Below the pieces are notes generated by a model. That model saw nothing but the letters and a program-made list of their open reading frames with translations, made no database searches and was not told the origin of the DNA. Below, in pieces: positions 35,102 to 45,435 of a stretch of DNA of 54,453 bases. Position numbers and translations under genes: made by a program. This stretch comes from Spongospora subterranea (Eukaryota > Endomyxa > Phytomyxea > Plasmodiophorida > Plasmodiophoridae): contig OUQQ01000115.1 in the NCBI GenBank assembly GCA_900404475.1, positions 1 through 54,453 on the forward strand, read 5' to 3'. Every line of letters begins with the position of its first letter. Positions within the stretch are counted from its first letter, which is position 1.

Positions 35102-35795
35102 CTACAGGGTTTGATGTTTGGAGCGCCATTCAATCACTTTAGGGTGGCTGCGAACAGTCTCAAAGACGCGGGCCAGATTTCGAAACTGATCGGTGCAATC
35201 TTTGGGAACGTGATCGATTTTACCTAGAATTGAATTGACATTCAGTTCTGAGAATTCATCTGCAACAGCGTTGGATAAAACCTGATTTTAGCCAAACGAG
35301 CATGTTGAAGGCAATCAAGTCCGCGATCGACAACGAGTTCCCACAACAAAACTTAGGATCGTCCTGTCCGACCAGCTTGTCAATTGCTGACATTATTCGC
35401 GGGAGCGCTTCGCTGAGAAATTCTTCAGTGAGTTCCTTCTTTTTCTGTCGATCGCTCTCAGACAGTAGCGGTCGCAATGCAGCGAAGACGTCGTCGAATG
35501 CGTCGCAGATCATTTCGATGGGGAGCGCTTTGATGGGGTCTGATGGATGCATACCAGTGATGCGGCCGGCATACCGAAGAAGCGAGCCAGTTTGTGCATA
35601 CTGCTTTCCATCAATAGTCATGGTCGGCACCTGTCCGAACGGAGTAGTCGGTTTGATCTTGGGCCACTCTTCGCGGGTGAACCGATCGTCGGTGAACGTG
35701 ACCCCATTGATGTAGAGCGCCAAGCGGATTGATTCAGCTCGCCCAGCGAAATGGAAATAGGTCACTTTAATCTCGGGCACTCCCGAACACGCCAT
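35102..35795 (-). CDS. Glutathione S-transferase (GST3)
   Basis: Exon 1 35795-35282, intron 35281-35224 (58 bp), exon 2 35223-35102; 211 residues, the same exon lengths as GST2 (514 and 122 bp). The domains match GST2: VTYFHFAGRAESIRLALY, YAQTGSLLRYAGRITGMHP, FCCGNSLSIADLIAFNM, then VPKDCTDQFRNL and EWRSKHQTL. Differences from GST2 are concentrated in the helical domain around residues 115-140 and at the intron, as expected of a duplicate under constraint. The substrate is unknown. Confidence 0.93.
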
Positions 35796-36911
35796 CTTCT
35801 CTTGTTAATAACACAGATGTGTTTGATGAATGATTATCCTCCGTACGTATTAGGATTGTGGCGGTCTGTCGCCACTCGCCCCGCCACCCTGACGTGGTTT
35901 GATGACTCTTTGATGTTCCGATATTACAGGGGCAGCCAACCCCCCAAGTCTGGGATCATGCCGTTACCTGTGACGGGCCACTGTGTCCATTTCGGAGACC
36001 AGCAGCCATGTCTGGCGACACCCTGCCTCAATATGGAATTCCCACACGAAAATGACTTGATCGGCGGACCAACAATGTCTGGCGACACCCTGCCTCAATA
36101 TATGGACAATTTCAACACGAAAATGACGTGAATGAATTCTAACAGCGTCTGTGATGACGGAGTAGCAATGATGTTATAGGTTGTACTCGTTTTTACTTGT
36201 AAATTTTTCTTGTCATTTTTTCACGATGTGCAGCATGAGAACATGGAAAGTATTTCTGTTATTTCACATTCGCTGACGTGTTGTCACGCTTAACACCTGG
36301 TAATAGCTTTTTTTCGGAATCTTACACATATGGCTCAACCCATGCCTAACGGTTTCGTGACGAGCCGAATAACACGAACCTGGTCGTGTTGAGGTCCATT
36401 AGCCCGAGATCAGACGTCCAATGGCGGTCAACCATCCCCGACTGTCATCGAACCGATCACAGAATTTTGCCACATCTTGCGTCTGGCTGTTCTACTCTAA
36501 CCAGTTGATCAGGCTCTGTGCTTGAGTGACTTTAGCATCGGCCATTTAGTAGCAACCCGACGCGCCTTGAACTCAGGAACCATAATCAATTTTCATAAAT
36601 TCGGTCCGTTCAACAAATCATTTGTGATTCCTGTTCCGCCATCAATGTACCACGCTCATTCGCAACGCTAAGTCAACATAGTTCATTGCCACCGCTGGCA
36701 AATCTACCAATCAATCCAAGACGGGTCCAGCACCACCAAACCCCATGAATGAACAAATTGGGGAAATTAGCGCCTAAAAAAGAGCCGGTTTTGTCCGGTC
36801 AGACGTGGGGTGACAAATCCCAAGGAATTGGGGCCGTTTTCCATCGCACATCATTTACGGCGACTTCCTGGAAATATTTTATTCATTGATTTTGATTGCG
36901 AACGGAACGAG
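35796..36911. other. Intergenic between GST3 and GST4; 67-bp tandem pair at 36008
   Basis: atgtctggcgacaccctgcc begins at 36008 and again at 36075, a degenerate tandem duplication of period 67. The segment lies between the 5' ends of the divergent GST3 and GST4 genes and so must hold both promoters. No specific element was recognised. Confidence 0.5.
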
Positions 36912-37599
36912 ATGGTGCCGCCAACATTGCCCGATATTAAACTGAGCTATTTCGACGTCACGGGACGCGCCGAATCGATCCGCCTGGTGCTGTTCATCAA
37001 TGACGTCCCGTTCAACGACGAACGTTTCAAGCACGAAGATTGGCCTAAGGTCAAACCGACGACTCCGTTTGGACAGGCGCCAACCATGACCGTCAACGGA
37101 AAACAATATGCACAATCGGGGTCGCTTCTTCGCTACGTCGGACGCATCACCGGAATGCACCCGATGGAACCGATCAAGGCGCTCCCGATCGAGATGGTGT
37201 GCGACGCGTTCGACGACATCATGAATGCGATGGGGCCGTTTTTCCACGAGCACGACCATCAGAAGAAGATGGCGTTCGCCGAAGAATTCAAGAAGAGCAC
37301 GTTCATGCCGCTGATGTCGGGGATAGACAAGCAGATCGGCCAGACCAATCCGAAGTTTTGTTTTGGGGAGTCGCTGTCGATCGCAGATCTATTGGCGTTC
37401 AACATGGTGACGTGGTTCAGATCAGGTTCATCGAACGCTTCCCCAACAGATGTGTAATTGATTCTGTTGCGTTTGTCCAGGTACCCTGACCGGCTTTGGG
37501 AAAAACTGCACCGACTGTTTCGTAAACCTATCGCGCGTTTGTGATACGGTTGGCGGCCATCCCAAAGTTGTCGAATGGCAGTCCAAACATCATTCGTGA
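36912..37599 (+). CDS. Glutathione S-transferase (GST4)
   Basis: Exon 1 36912-37425, intron 37426-37480 (55 bp), exon 2 37481-37599; 210 residues. The ATG at 36912 aligns with the paralogues; an upstream in-frame start would add about 34 unrelated residues. Key parts are LSYFDVTGRAESIRLVLF, YAQSGSLLRYVGRITGMHP (Ser kept), FCFGESLSIADLLAFNM and, after splicing, NCTDCFVNLSRVCDTVGGHP then EWQSKHHS. It is the only one of the four on the plus strand and is visibly richer in G and C than GST2 and GST3, so it is an older or relocated copy. Exon 2 has extra cysteines not found in the others. Confidence 0.93.
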
Positions 37600-38090
37600 A
37601 AGTCATCCGCGCTTGCAATGATTCGCCTGGCGCTCGTCGTGCCATGAACGCTAAATTAGGTTTTCGCTAAAAATTTTCTGACTGCGATCAGAGCCAAACA
37701 ATAAACTACGTTGTTTTACTGCGACAAATGGCCGCTTTGCTCGAGAGGTTGGGGCCATTCCGTTCCCTGACAGTCAAATCTGTCCAGGTTTCCAAAGCGG
37801 GATGTCTAAAATGTGGTGGCACTGCAGTTATGGCGTCCAGATATGGTGTATTTCTTGTTCGCTGTGGCCGACGTCGCCCACGTTTGCTCAAATCCCCTCG
37901 TTTTGCCCGAACATCAACCAGACTTCTGGATTTGAATAATCACAAGTGGATTGGGAGATACTAGAAGAGATGAAAACGAAAGTATAAAACAAAATTTGAA
38001 GAATCACTGTACTATGATGACAATAATTTAGTGAAAGGAACCAGATCCGATGTTTGTCAGATAAAACGCGGCCTTGTTTTCTTTGAATTT
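37600..38090. other. Intergenic, nothing certain
   Basis: A 78-codon plus frame (37728-37964) contains a Cys pair (AGCLKCGG) and RCGRRRP, but an antisense frame of similar size overlaps, and no family is recognised. Confidence 0.35.
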
Positions 38091-39320
38091 TCATTTATGG
38101 AGTTTGGTCTCCATTTTCAGGCGCGCCTTGGCCGGCGCCAGGAGTTTGGCCAACTTGCCATTGCCTGGTTTCGGCCGGCGATCCTTCAGAACGGGCGTGG
38201 CGCTGCTGCAGCTTAGGTCGCGCGACCGTTTCATGGCCTTCTTCACAATACCTGCCGAGAACGACAGCTTCTTAATGGAGGACCCGATCTTGTCCTGCTC
38301 CAGCTTCTGTTTGCGACTGGAAAGCGTATCGGCGTATTCCTCCGTCTTCTTCTGCCGATCACTCAACGTGTTTTCGTAGAATTTCCGCCAGAAATCGGGA
38401 GGAAGAGACTGCAAATTCGAGGTCAGTTCAGCCATACAGTTTGAAACTGTGAATTTCGGAAATGACAGGGATTATCAGGATAAACATATGAATTACCACA
38501 CTTTCTTGATATCAACCTTTTGGAAGCCAAAGAACTATCACAACAAGAACAACAACTAGAACTTGAAAATTAGTTTAAACGGAATTCAATCTGACATTTG
38601 GGTTCTGAATTGAGCGATATTGCTCAGGAAGGTCAAGGCGGACGACTTTCTCCCAGCACGGGCTCAGGTCGTTGGCCACGTCGGGATTGTGGCGTTCGAT
38701 TCGGGCGAGGTCCTGGGCCTTGGCGTTCTCGACCATGGCCAGCAGTAACGACGTCGGGAACACCTCGTTTAGGGCGGCAACACGACCGATTTGCACCCGG
38801 ATCTGGTTCAGACACAGGGTCTGCAAAGGCGGTACGTGCCCCTTCACCGGCACGACGGGCACGACAGCGCCATCGGGGACCGAACGCCTTTGACGAGGTT
38901 TATGGAAAACTGTCAATGAAATCCAACAGATGGTCAGAAATGCTTTCAAGGACAAAAGCATCGCAAAATAAAGGATTCTTTGATACGCTGTGACCAAACA
39001 GCTCAGATACAGCCTCAAAACAAGAAAAGTGAAATGATTTTTCTCAAATTAGAACCTTGACTTCCGCTGACAATCGATTTCCAGACTGTAATCAATTTCT
39101 TGACCCGACTTCGCAGTGATTTCGGCTGTATTCGCCTAATGGCGGAATTGACAATGGTCCCCGCATTCGTCTGCTGGAGAAGCGGCTTGGTCATGGCGGC
39201 CTGTTCCAGGGTTGCGATGGCCGCCGACAGGTCGCCCAGCACGGTCGCCTGGTCAACACCCGCCGCGGTCAACGACCGCAGCGCCCGACACGCCCCATTG
39301 ATGGCCTCGGCCGTCGCCAT
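38091..39320 (-). CDS. Elongin A-like transcription elongation factor, three exons
   Basis: Exons 39320-39056, 38909-38596 and 38408-38091 join in matching phase to give 298 residues. Exon 1 is a TFIIS N-terminal (LW/Med26-like) domain: a helical bundle ending with PLLQQTNAGTIVNSAIRRI and LRSRVKKLITVWKSIV. Exon 2 begins the Elongin A domain: PPLQTLCLNQIRVQIGRVAA, FPTSLLLAMVENAKAQDLAR, IERHNPDVANDLSPCWEKVV. Exon 3 gives LPPDFWRKFYENTLSDRQKK, then a basic tail. This order, TFIIS-N followed by Elongin A, is that of the SIII subunit that stimulates RNA polymerase II elongation and recruits Elongin B/C. It is much shorter than the animal protein. The second splice junction is the least certain. 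Confidence 0.85.
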
Positions 39321-40452
39321 CGACCAACAGGCAACCCAGAGAAGTGTGTAGCGCCATGTAATCCACTTACGGCCGTCAAGTCCGACTGTCCGAGATAAAA
39401 CCGGAAATTTCCGAACTGCACACAACAGCGTTGCTTGCGACGAAGAACGACAAAGGAACTTGTCGCGGTCTGTTCTATTGAATATTGTTTGACGCATCAT
39501 ATAACGCGCGACGCTGCTGTGCTTTGACCAACTGACGCCAGTGAAAATGTGGCGTTTTTAATCGGATAAGGAAATTTAATCTGGTTGGGTTCGTGAAGCG
39601 AGACAGGGAAAGAGAATACCCTCAGGGGGTAAAATCATGACCAGCATGTTTTGGCCATCCACCGACTAGGGCAGTACCACGCAAAACCCATTGACGTAGA
39701 ACATGTTGTTTTCAAAAACCTGCATAAACACCAGTGCAGTTTTGTTGACAGACTCTGGGAAAATATTGATGAAATCGTGCAAAGGAGGTTGGCCAGCAAC
39801 AACCGACAGGTTCAATGTTATTAAGATGTAATCTCACAATATCTTGATACTTTGACCATAATTTCCATTTGGGTGTGTTTCAACCATGGCGCTAAACAGG
39901 TGGTGCGTGAGCGCAAGGAATGTTGGAAAGGACGACGGGCATGTAGGATCGAACACATCAAAATTTGGTGATGAAAGAGACGACCATAAATGCTCGAAAT
40001 CTTCAACAGACCATCATCCGATAATCGTTCAAAATTCATCGTGTTAACAAAATGCCAGGCATCATCCGTAGAAATTGATTTACTGAACTTGGGCGGAACA
40101 TAATTCGGAAACGACCCGATTTGCATAAAGCATTCACGTCGTACAGTACCGGACAGCTTAACCTGACACACTTTGTATGGGACCCACGGGAATTTGTTTC
40201 AGAGGAACGATTATGTGGTTTTTGTTTCAACACTCGCTGTTATTGGTTAGATCTCGGCGAGATCAACATTCTGACAGAGTTAGATTTTTTATAAGTCAAA
40301 TATTGACTGTGAAATAGAATTTCCCGTTTGTATGGTGGGCAAGGAAATTGAATTTTGTATGGGCGAAAACGAAACACCTCAGTTTTTGCGTACGCATATT
40401 AGGTTTTTTTGCGCGCGCACATTGTTACTGCGCACGCAGTTTTGTTAGTGCG
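39321..40452. other. Probable minus-strand exons, unassigned (39650-40230)
   Basis: Minus-strand stretches look protein-like but do not join simply: 40170-39821 (for example TDDAWHFVNTMNFERLSDDG) and about 39810-39690 (PPLHDFINIFPESVNKTALV). No domain is recognised. The segment ends at the assembly gap. Confidence 0.35.
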
Positions 40453-40948
40453 NNNNNNNNNNNNNNNNNNNNNNNNNNNNNNNNNNNNNNNNNNNNNNNN
40501 NNNNNNNNNNNNNNNNNNNNNNNNNNNNNNNNNNNNNNNNNNNNNNNNNNNNNNNNNNNNNNNNNNNNNNNNNNNNNNNNNNNNNNNNNNNNNNNNNNNN
40601 NNNNNNNNNNNNNNNNNNNNNNNNNNNNNNNNNNNNNNNNNNNNNNNNNNNNNNNNNNNNNNNNNNNNNNNNNNNNNNNNNNNNNNNNNNNNNNNNNNNN
40701 NNNNNNNNNNNNNNNNNNNNNNNNNNNNNNNNNNNNNNNNNNNNNNNNNNNNNNNNNNNNNNNNNNNNNNNNNNNNNNNNNNNNNNNNNNNNNNNNNNNN
40801 NNNNNNNNNNNNNNNNNNNNNNNNNNNNNNNNNNNNNNNNNNNNNNNNNNNNNNNNNNNNNNNNNNNNNNNNNNNNNNNNNNNNNNNNNNNNNNNNNNNN
40901 NNNNNNNNNNNNNNNNNNNNNNNNNNNNNNNNNNNNNNNNNNNNNNNN
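40453..40948. other. Assembly gap (496 N)
   Basis: A run of undetermined bases. The frames that seem to cross it are artefacts. The right edge is a tandem repeat, which probably caused the gap. Confidence 0.99.
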
Positions 40949-41043
40949 CGTACGACTACCTGTCGTAGAAATAAGTGCGCGTACGACTACCTGTCGTAGA
41001 AATAAGTGCGCGTACGACTACCTGTCGTAGAAATAAGTGCGCA
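40949..41043. repeat. 31-bp minisatellite bordering the gap
   Basis: gtacgactacctgtcgtaga begins at 40950, 40981 and 41012. Each unit contains the small inverted repeat tacgac...gtcgta. The array probably continues into the unsequenced gap; its true length is unknown. Confidence 0.9.
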
Positions 41044-41127
41044 GACGTTGGATGTACCATGTGAATGCGAGTACTGCACTATTCGTACGACATTGTCATT
41101 ATAAATGTCATTGTTATCTACAGGGTG

Positions 41128-42067
41128 ATGTTGACCCGACTCTCGCGGCTGTTCCAGACGGCCACGAAACCGAGGCCCTCGTCGGCAATCATTAATTCTG
41201 CATCGGCTCAATGTCGCGAGGGAGGTTCGTCGGCGGAGACCGAAGATCAACCTGCGCTCAATTGTTCTCGTGATCTCATCGAGCAAAACAACGCCATTTC
41301 CGAGCCTGATTCTTGCCTATCGGGTGAAAAGCCCAGGCTTGGCGAAGACAACGATTCTGGTGCCCAAAAATGGCGTCCTGGCGATCTTTCCGTTGGAACA
41401 GTTTTTGAGAATCTCAATGTGGCCAAAAACGTCATACAAGCGTTTGCTGGATGTCCAATCAAGAAATCCAGCACAATACGTTGTTTTTTTCTGTTTTAGG
41501 TATGGGAATTATAGGAAGAAATCCAAAGTTCCCGTCAAGTTTCGAAGAAAATCTTCGTCGTCAAAATGTAATTGCACATTCTCAGTTCGTCTAAGGCGAA
41601 TTGGTGAAACAAAGTACGAGGTTTATAAAGTGGACAACGAGCACAATCATCAGCTTTTCACCGAAGAGCAGATCGAGCTATCACCTGAAAACAGGTTTAT
41701 TCCCGCCGATGATGGTGAAGATCTCCCGGACGTCAATGCGGGCGGCGTCCTCAACGAGACTGAGGTCACCTGGACGACGACCAGAGATGTCCAGGATGCG
41801 CAAATAGAAGATCACACCCAAACTGTCGAATATCAAAGGATCTCTGAGCTCGCTGCGATTGCGAAGGATCTTTTCATGCAATGTAGTTCCGATTTGTCCT
41901 TGTTCAACATGGTCAAAGCGACGTTGATTAACCTTGATGAATTTGTAACCAGTCTCAATAATTTCAGCCGAGCACCGGCTGATGAGGCGGTTCTGCCAAC
42001 CAGGAATCCGTTACGAGTGCAGACGAAACCAGAAAGGCGAACAAAACGGCCAAGAAACGGATCATAA
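41128..42067 (+). CDS. FAR1-like (WRKY/GCM superfamily) DNA-binding protein
   Basis: The N-terminal frame has VGTVFENLNVAKNVIQAFAG; the other frame continues YGNYRKKSKVPVKFRRKSSS, SKCNCTFSVRLRR and YKVDNEHNHQL. Together they form the FAR1/MULE-type zinc domain: an F-x-x-x-x-x-A helix, a Cys near YGNY, C-N-C, and the closing H-N-H. The switch of frame falls at a seven-T run (41484-41490); one T fewer would keep one frame through the Cys, so a sequence error or a recent frameshift is likely. The remaining 150 residues are acidic then basic (ERRTKRPRNGS) and lack the transposase core of MULE elements. It may be a domesticated regulator. The ATG at 41128 is a guess. Confidence 0.65.
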
Positions 42068-42535
42068 AGGGAAATAAACACGCGACACCATAGAGCGGAG
42101 CAAAAAGCGGTTTTTTGCTTGCCTAGCCGGGTCGAATCGGAAACCTTTACCGGCGCCTGAACTGAAGACGATGTGATTGGCTGTGTTCAGCCGTTGGTTC
42201 AGTACGGAGTCGTCATTCGAGTGTCCATCGTGGGATTCGTCTCCTGCTGCTGTTGGAAACACCTGAGAAATTGACTGGAGGTCAGGCTATTCTTGTTGCA
42301 TTGATGGACGCTCAAACCCGGCAACAATGGCACAAACAAGTGGAGAAGACAAAAGACACAGGTTGAACATATGCTGAAAGTTCTGTGGAGAAGACGGTTT
42401 GGCATTATCACTGCAGTTATTTTATTTGTCATAATACCGTCAACTGTTCTACACTCAGACTCTACAACAGATTTTGAAATTAATGATGTCCTGGATAATC
42501 ACAATGACTCGACATGTGATACCTGGCAAATAAAA
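42068..42535. other. Intergenic, nothing recognised
   Basis: The plus frame starting at 42371 has a hydrophobic N terminus, but its 3' half is antisense to a better minus-strand frame, so it is not called. Confidence 0.4.
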
Positions 42536-42539
42536 TCGC

Positions 42540-45345
42540 TCAGTTTTGAGGGCATTGAGAGTTCTTTAGAGCCTCTCCTAAAACCTCTGAAAGTTTGTCC
42601 TGTTTTGCATAGAGCGTCGGCTGAAAGCCCTGACCTGTTGCCATCTTGGCGCTATCGACGACCCAACGGAGTCCGAGGGCGAAGTAAGGCTGCCTAAGGT
42701 GAGCGCGTTGGACTTCGGACGATAGGCGATTTGGACCACACTTCTAACCCGACTTGATTTGTCACTGGTTGATCATAAAAAGGATCGCCATCGGTGGGGA
42801 TTTTAGTGAGATAGAAAGTCTTGAACAAGCCATCGAAAATAACGGGCGATGTTGACCAGTTCATGACGCCTTGGGATAGCGATCCAGTTCCAAGGCAGCA
42901 GCTTTTCGAGAGGTACTGTACGTCATGAAGAAAGTGACGAACATGAATGCAGTAATGCTTGGAGCGGCTCGACCAACGCACTGTTGTGTACTAATGAACA
43001 GAGAAACTGGAGTAAATCGGTCGCGGTGGATGGCAGTCGAAGATAATGGATAGAAAAATGCTATTGCTTCAGTAAAATGGCAGATATATTTTCCTCTTGC
43101 GATTTTGAAGGTAAAGTTGTTTCGCTCCGAAACGGCGTTTCGCGAGAAGTGTATTTTGCGAAAAGAGTTCGTCACGATCCGGCCCGAATTGCAGGCATCA
43201 TGGGATTTCACAGCTGATTTTACACTGCCATCCACCGCGGTCGATTTACTCCAGGTTCTCTGTTTATCAATTGGCTCCGAGCACGCTTAGTACAATACAG
43301 TGGTTTGTTTGTGATGGACACCGCGCCTTAAAGAACACTTCGCGGAGCAGTACGAAATGTTGCTGTCCCATTGACCGAGTCGTGCAATGAACGAGTAGAA
43401 GAAGCCGAAGGATCTAATGGTCTTTGTCAATATCCGTTGTCGGCATCGAGAGAGAATATAGATTCGATATCTAGAAGGACACTGATACGGCTTGGTAGCC
43501 ACATTGACTCGCCGTCAACTGTCAGACGAAACTTGCCTGGCTGAAAAGGGTTTAGGAGTTGCCGAAGCGCGAGAGGCAAATGCAGAAGATGGATTTGGGT
43601 ACAATCACCCATTTTTCTCAGATGTGTCTATCATATGCTCTCATGCGCTGTCTTCAAGATCTTCAACTCCCTCATTAGGTCTCGCAGAAATCTGCTGTGC
43701 CTGTATTCTTTATATTGCCGAAGTTCAAAGTCGAATCAGTTATCACTCTACCATCAGTCACATTTGGGGAAACCGCATGTTCAGAATGAGTAAGAGCGTG
43801 CAGGTGAAATACGTGGCGAAGAAGGAGTCGCTGATCGAAAATGCACAGAGCGTGCAGTTTGACTGTCCTTGCGGGATAAAAATCCGATCGGATCTCGGAC
43901 AACCTGGAAGCCTTGGCAATACACAATGTCAAACGCGGACTCCAATGATCCATGAAGAGCAACAGCTTCGACTGCTTTCAAAAATAGCTGCTGGTCGTAC
44001 TGGAAGAGCAATTAACAACGATCGCACGACAAAGGTCTCGTAGACTACTTACCGAAGACAAAATTTACGAACCCGATCCACATAGTCGGACAGAACTTCC
44101 TGCGACGCAGGGACAACTCAATCAATTGGTGCACGTAATTCCACAGACAATCCGGTTTGACGAATGATGGGTCGGATGACGAGCGATGGCATTACTGTAG
44201 ATATGGGTACTTCAGACTTAACACGACAGTGTTGAACGCAATAATAAAATACACCGAACAAGCAGACCAATGCGACTGGTATACGAAGTTTCGCCTGTTT
44301 GCAAAGCTCGCTCCAGAGCCGTGCCTCTCAGAGACAGAAGCAGGCAGAGCATCGCAAGACGACCCGTAAGACAACGGGACAGTACTACCGTTTCCCACAC
44401 TCGTCGTCGCGTTGAACACAGGTAGGGTGAATTTCTTCTAACGTAACAAACTCGCCAAATGGTGGCAAATCAACGATTGAGCGACGAAGCACCAGATTTG
44501 ACTGTCTGTCGACTGCTGTAAAACAAGAGTAGTTGAGGCCTTGAAAGATTGGCTGACTGAATGAGGAAGTGGCTTTGGAGGAAGAGAATGAGGATCGGAT
44601 TTGGTCGATGGATGAAAATCGACGTCGTAACTGCATCTGAGACTCCTCGAACAATGCACTTCTCGCCGTTCTTGCGATTCCAGCAAAAAGTCACAGAATT
44701 GCAGATATTTCGTCCCCTACAGAGGAAGACGAACTTTCGGCTTTTCGAGAGAAGTACCTGGTTCGTCGCGTGGAGAGGGGGAAGATGATCGTCGTACAAC
44801 CATAGTAGCGAAGAGATAGTGCTGAACGGAACATTGTGAGGGAGAATGAGAGTAGTGATTTATGAAGAGACAAAGAGATGAAGAATTTGAAAAACGCTGA
44901 AATGAGGATGAAGAGATGGAAGCGATCAAAGAGTGAGGAGATTGAAGATAGAAGGAATGGAGATGTAGAAATTGATGATAGATATAATGAAACAAAGGAG
45001 AAGAAGAAAATGAACGGTTGGAGACCGTAATTATTGCGCAAAGGCACAAAACGACGAGAAGAGATCTGAAAATTCAGATGATCTCCAGCGGTCATTGTTG
45101 TACTACCGTCTATGAATAACCATTGTTTCCACACTGCTCCCCAGATCTGTTCGCGAACACCTTTGCTAGACGTACACATTAATGCAAAGTATTTTTTGTG
45201 ATTTAGATATACGGAAACAGACATGACGACTGTTTCCACCAATTTGTGAGATACGTGCTTTGAAATGAGATTCCAAGATAGAAATCTATTTTGGAATAGG
45301 GGCGAGCTTACTGCGATGGTAAAAAATTCTGAGGACATCATTTAG
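42540..45345 (-). other. Probable multi-exon minus-strand gene(s), not assembled
   Basis: Several minus-strand stretches look like exons. Near 42690-42545: PYFALGLRWVVDSAKMATGQ then QPTLYAKQDKLSEVLGEALK. Near 42870-42760: NWSTSPVIFDGLFKTFYLTK then IPTDGDPFYDQP. Near 44011-43900: YDQQLFLKAVEAVALHGSLE. Just before a strong gtaagt near 44047 two frames are plausible. Near 44650-44390: SNLVLRRSIVDLPPFGEFVT. A join of DPFYDQP to PYFALGL across a gt...ag interval keeps phase. I could not connect the remainder or recognise a domain, so one gene or two remains open. Confidence 0.4.
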
Positions 45346-45435
45346 ATATTGTCCATTGCAAACCCCTCCAGATGAGTCACTCTAGGGGTTGAATCACGAA
45401 TCGAGAGCAGATGGCCGCTCAATTATTGGGGTTAT

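Noticed and set aside
40348..40999. ORFs spanning the N run
   Set aside because: They consist almost entirely of undetermined bases.
41481..41500. A 20-base intron in the FAR1-like gene
   Set aside because: It is too short for splicing compared with the 52-bp minimum elsewhere in the window; a one-base error in the T run is simpler.
42371..42697. Plus-strand type II membrane protein
   Set aside because: Its 3' half is antisense to a more protein-like minus frame, and no plus-strand continuation was found despite a possible donor site.
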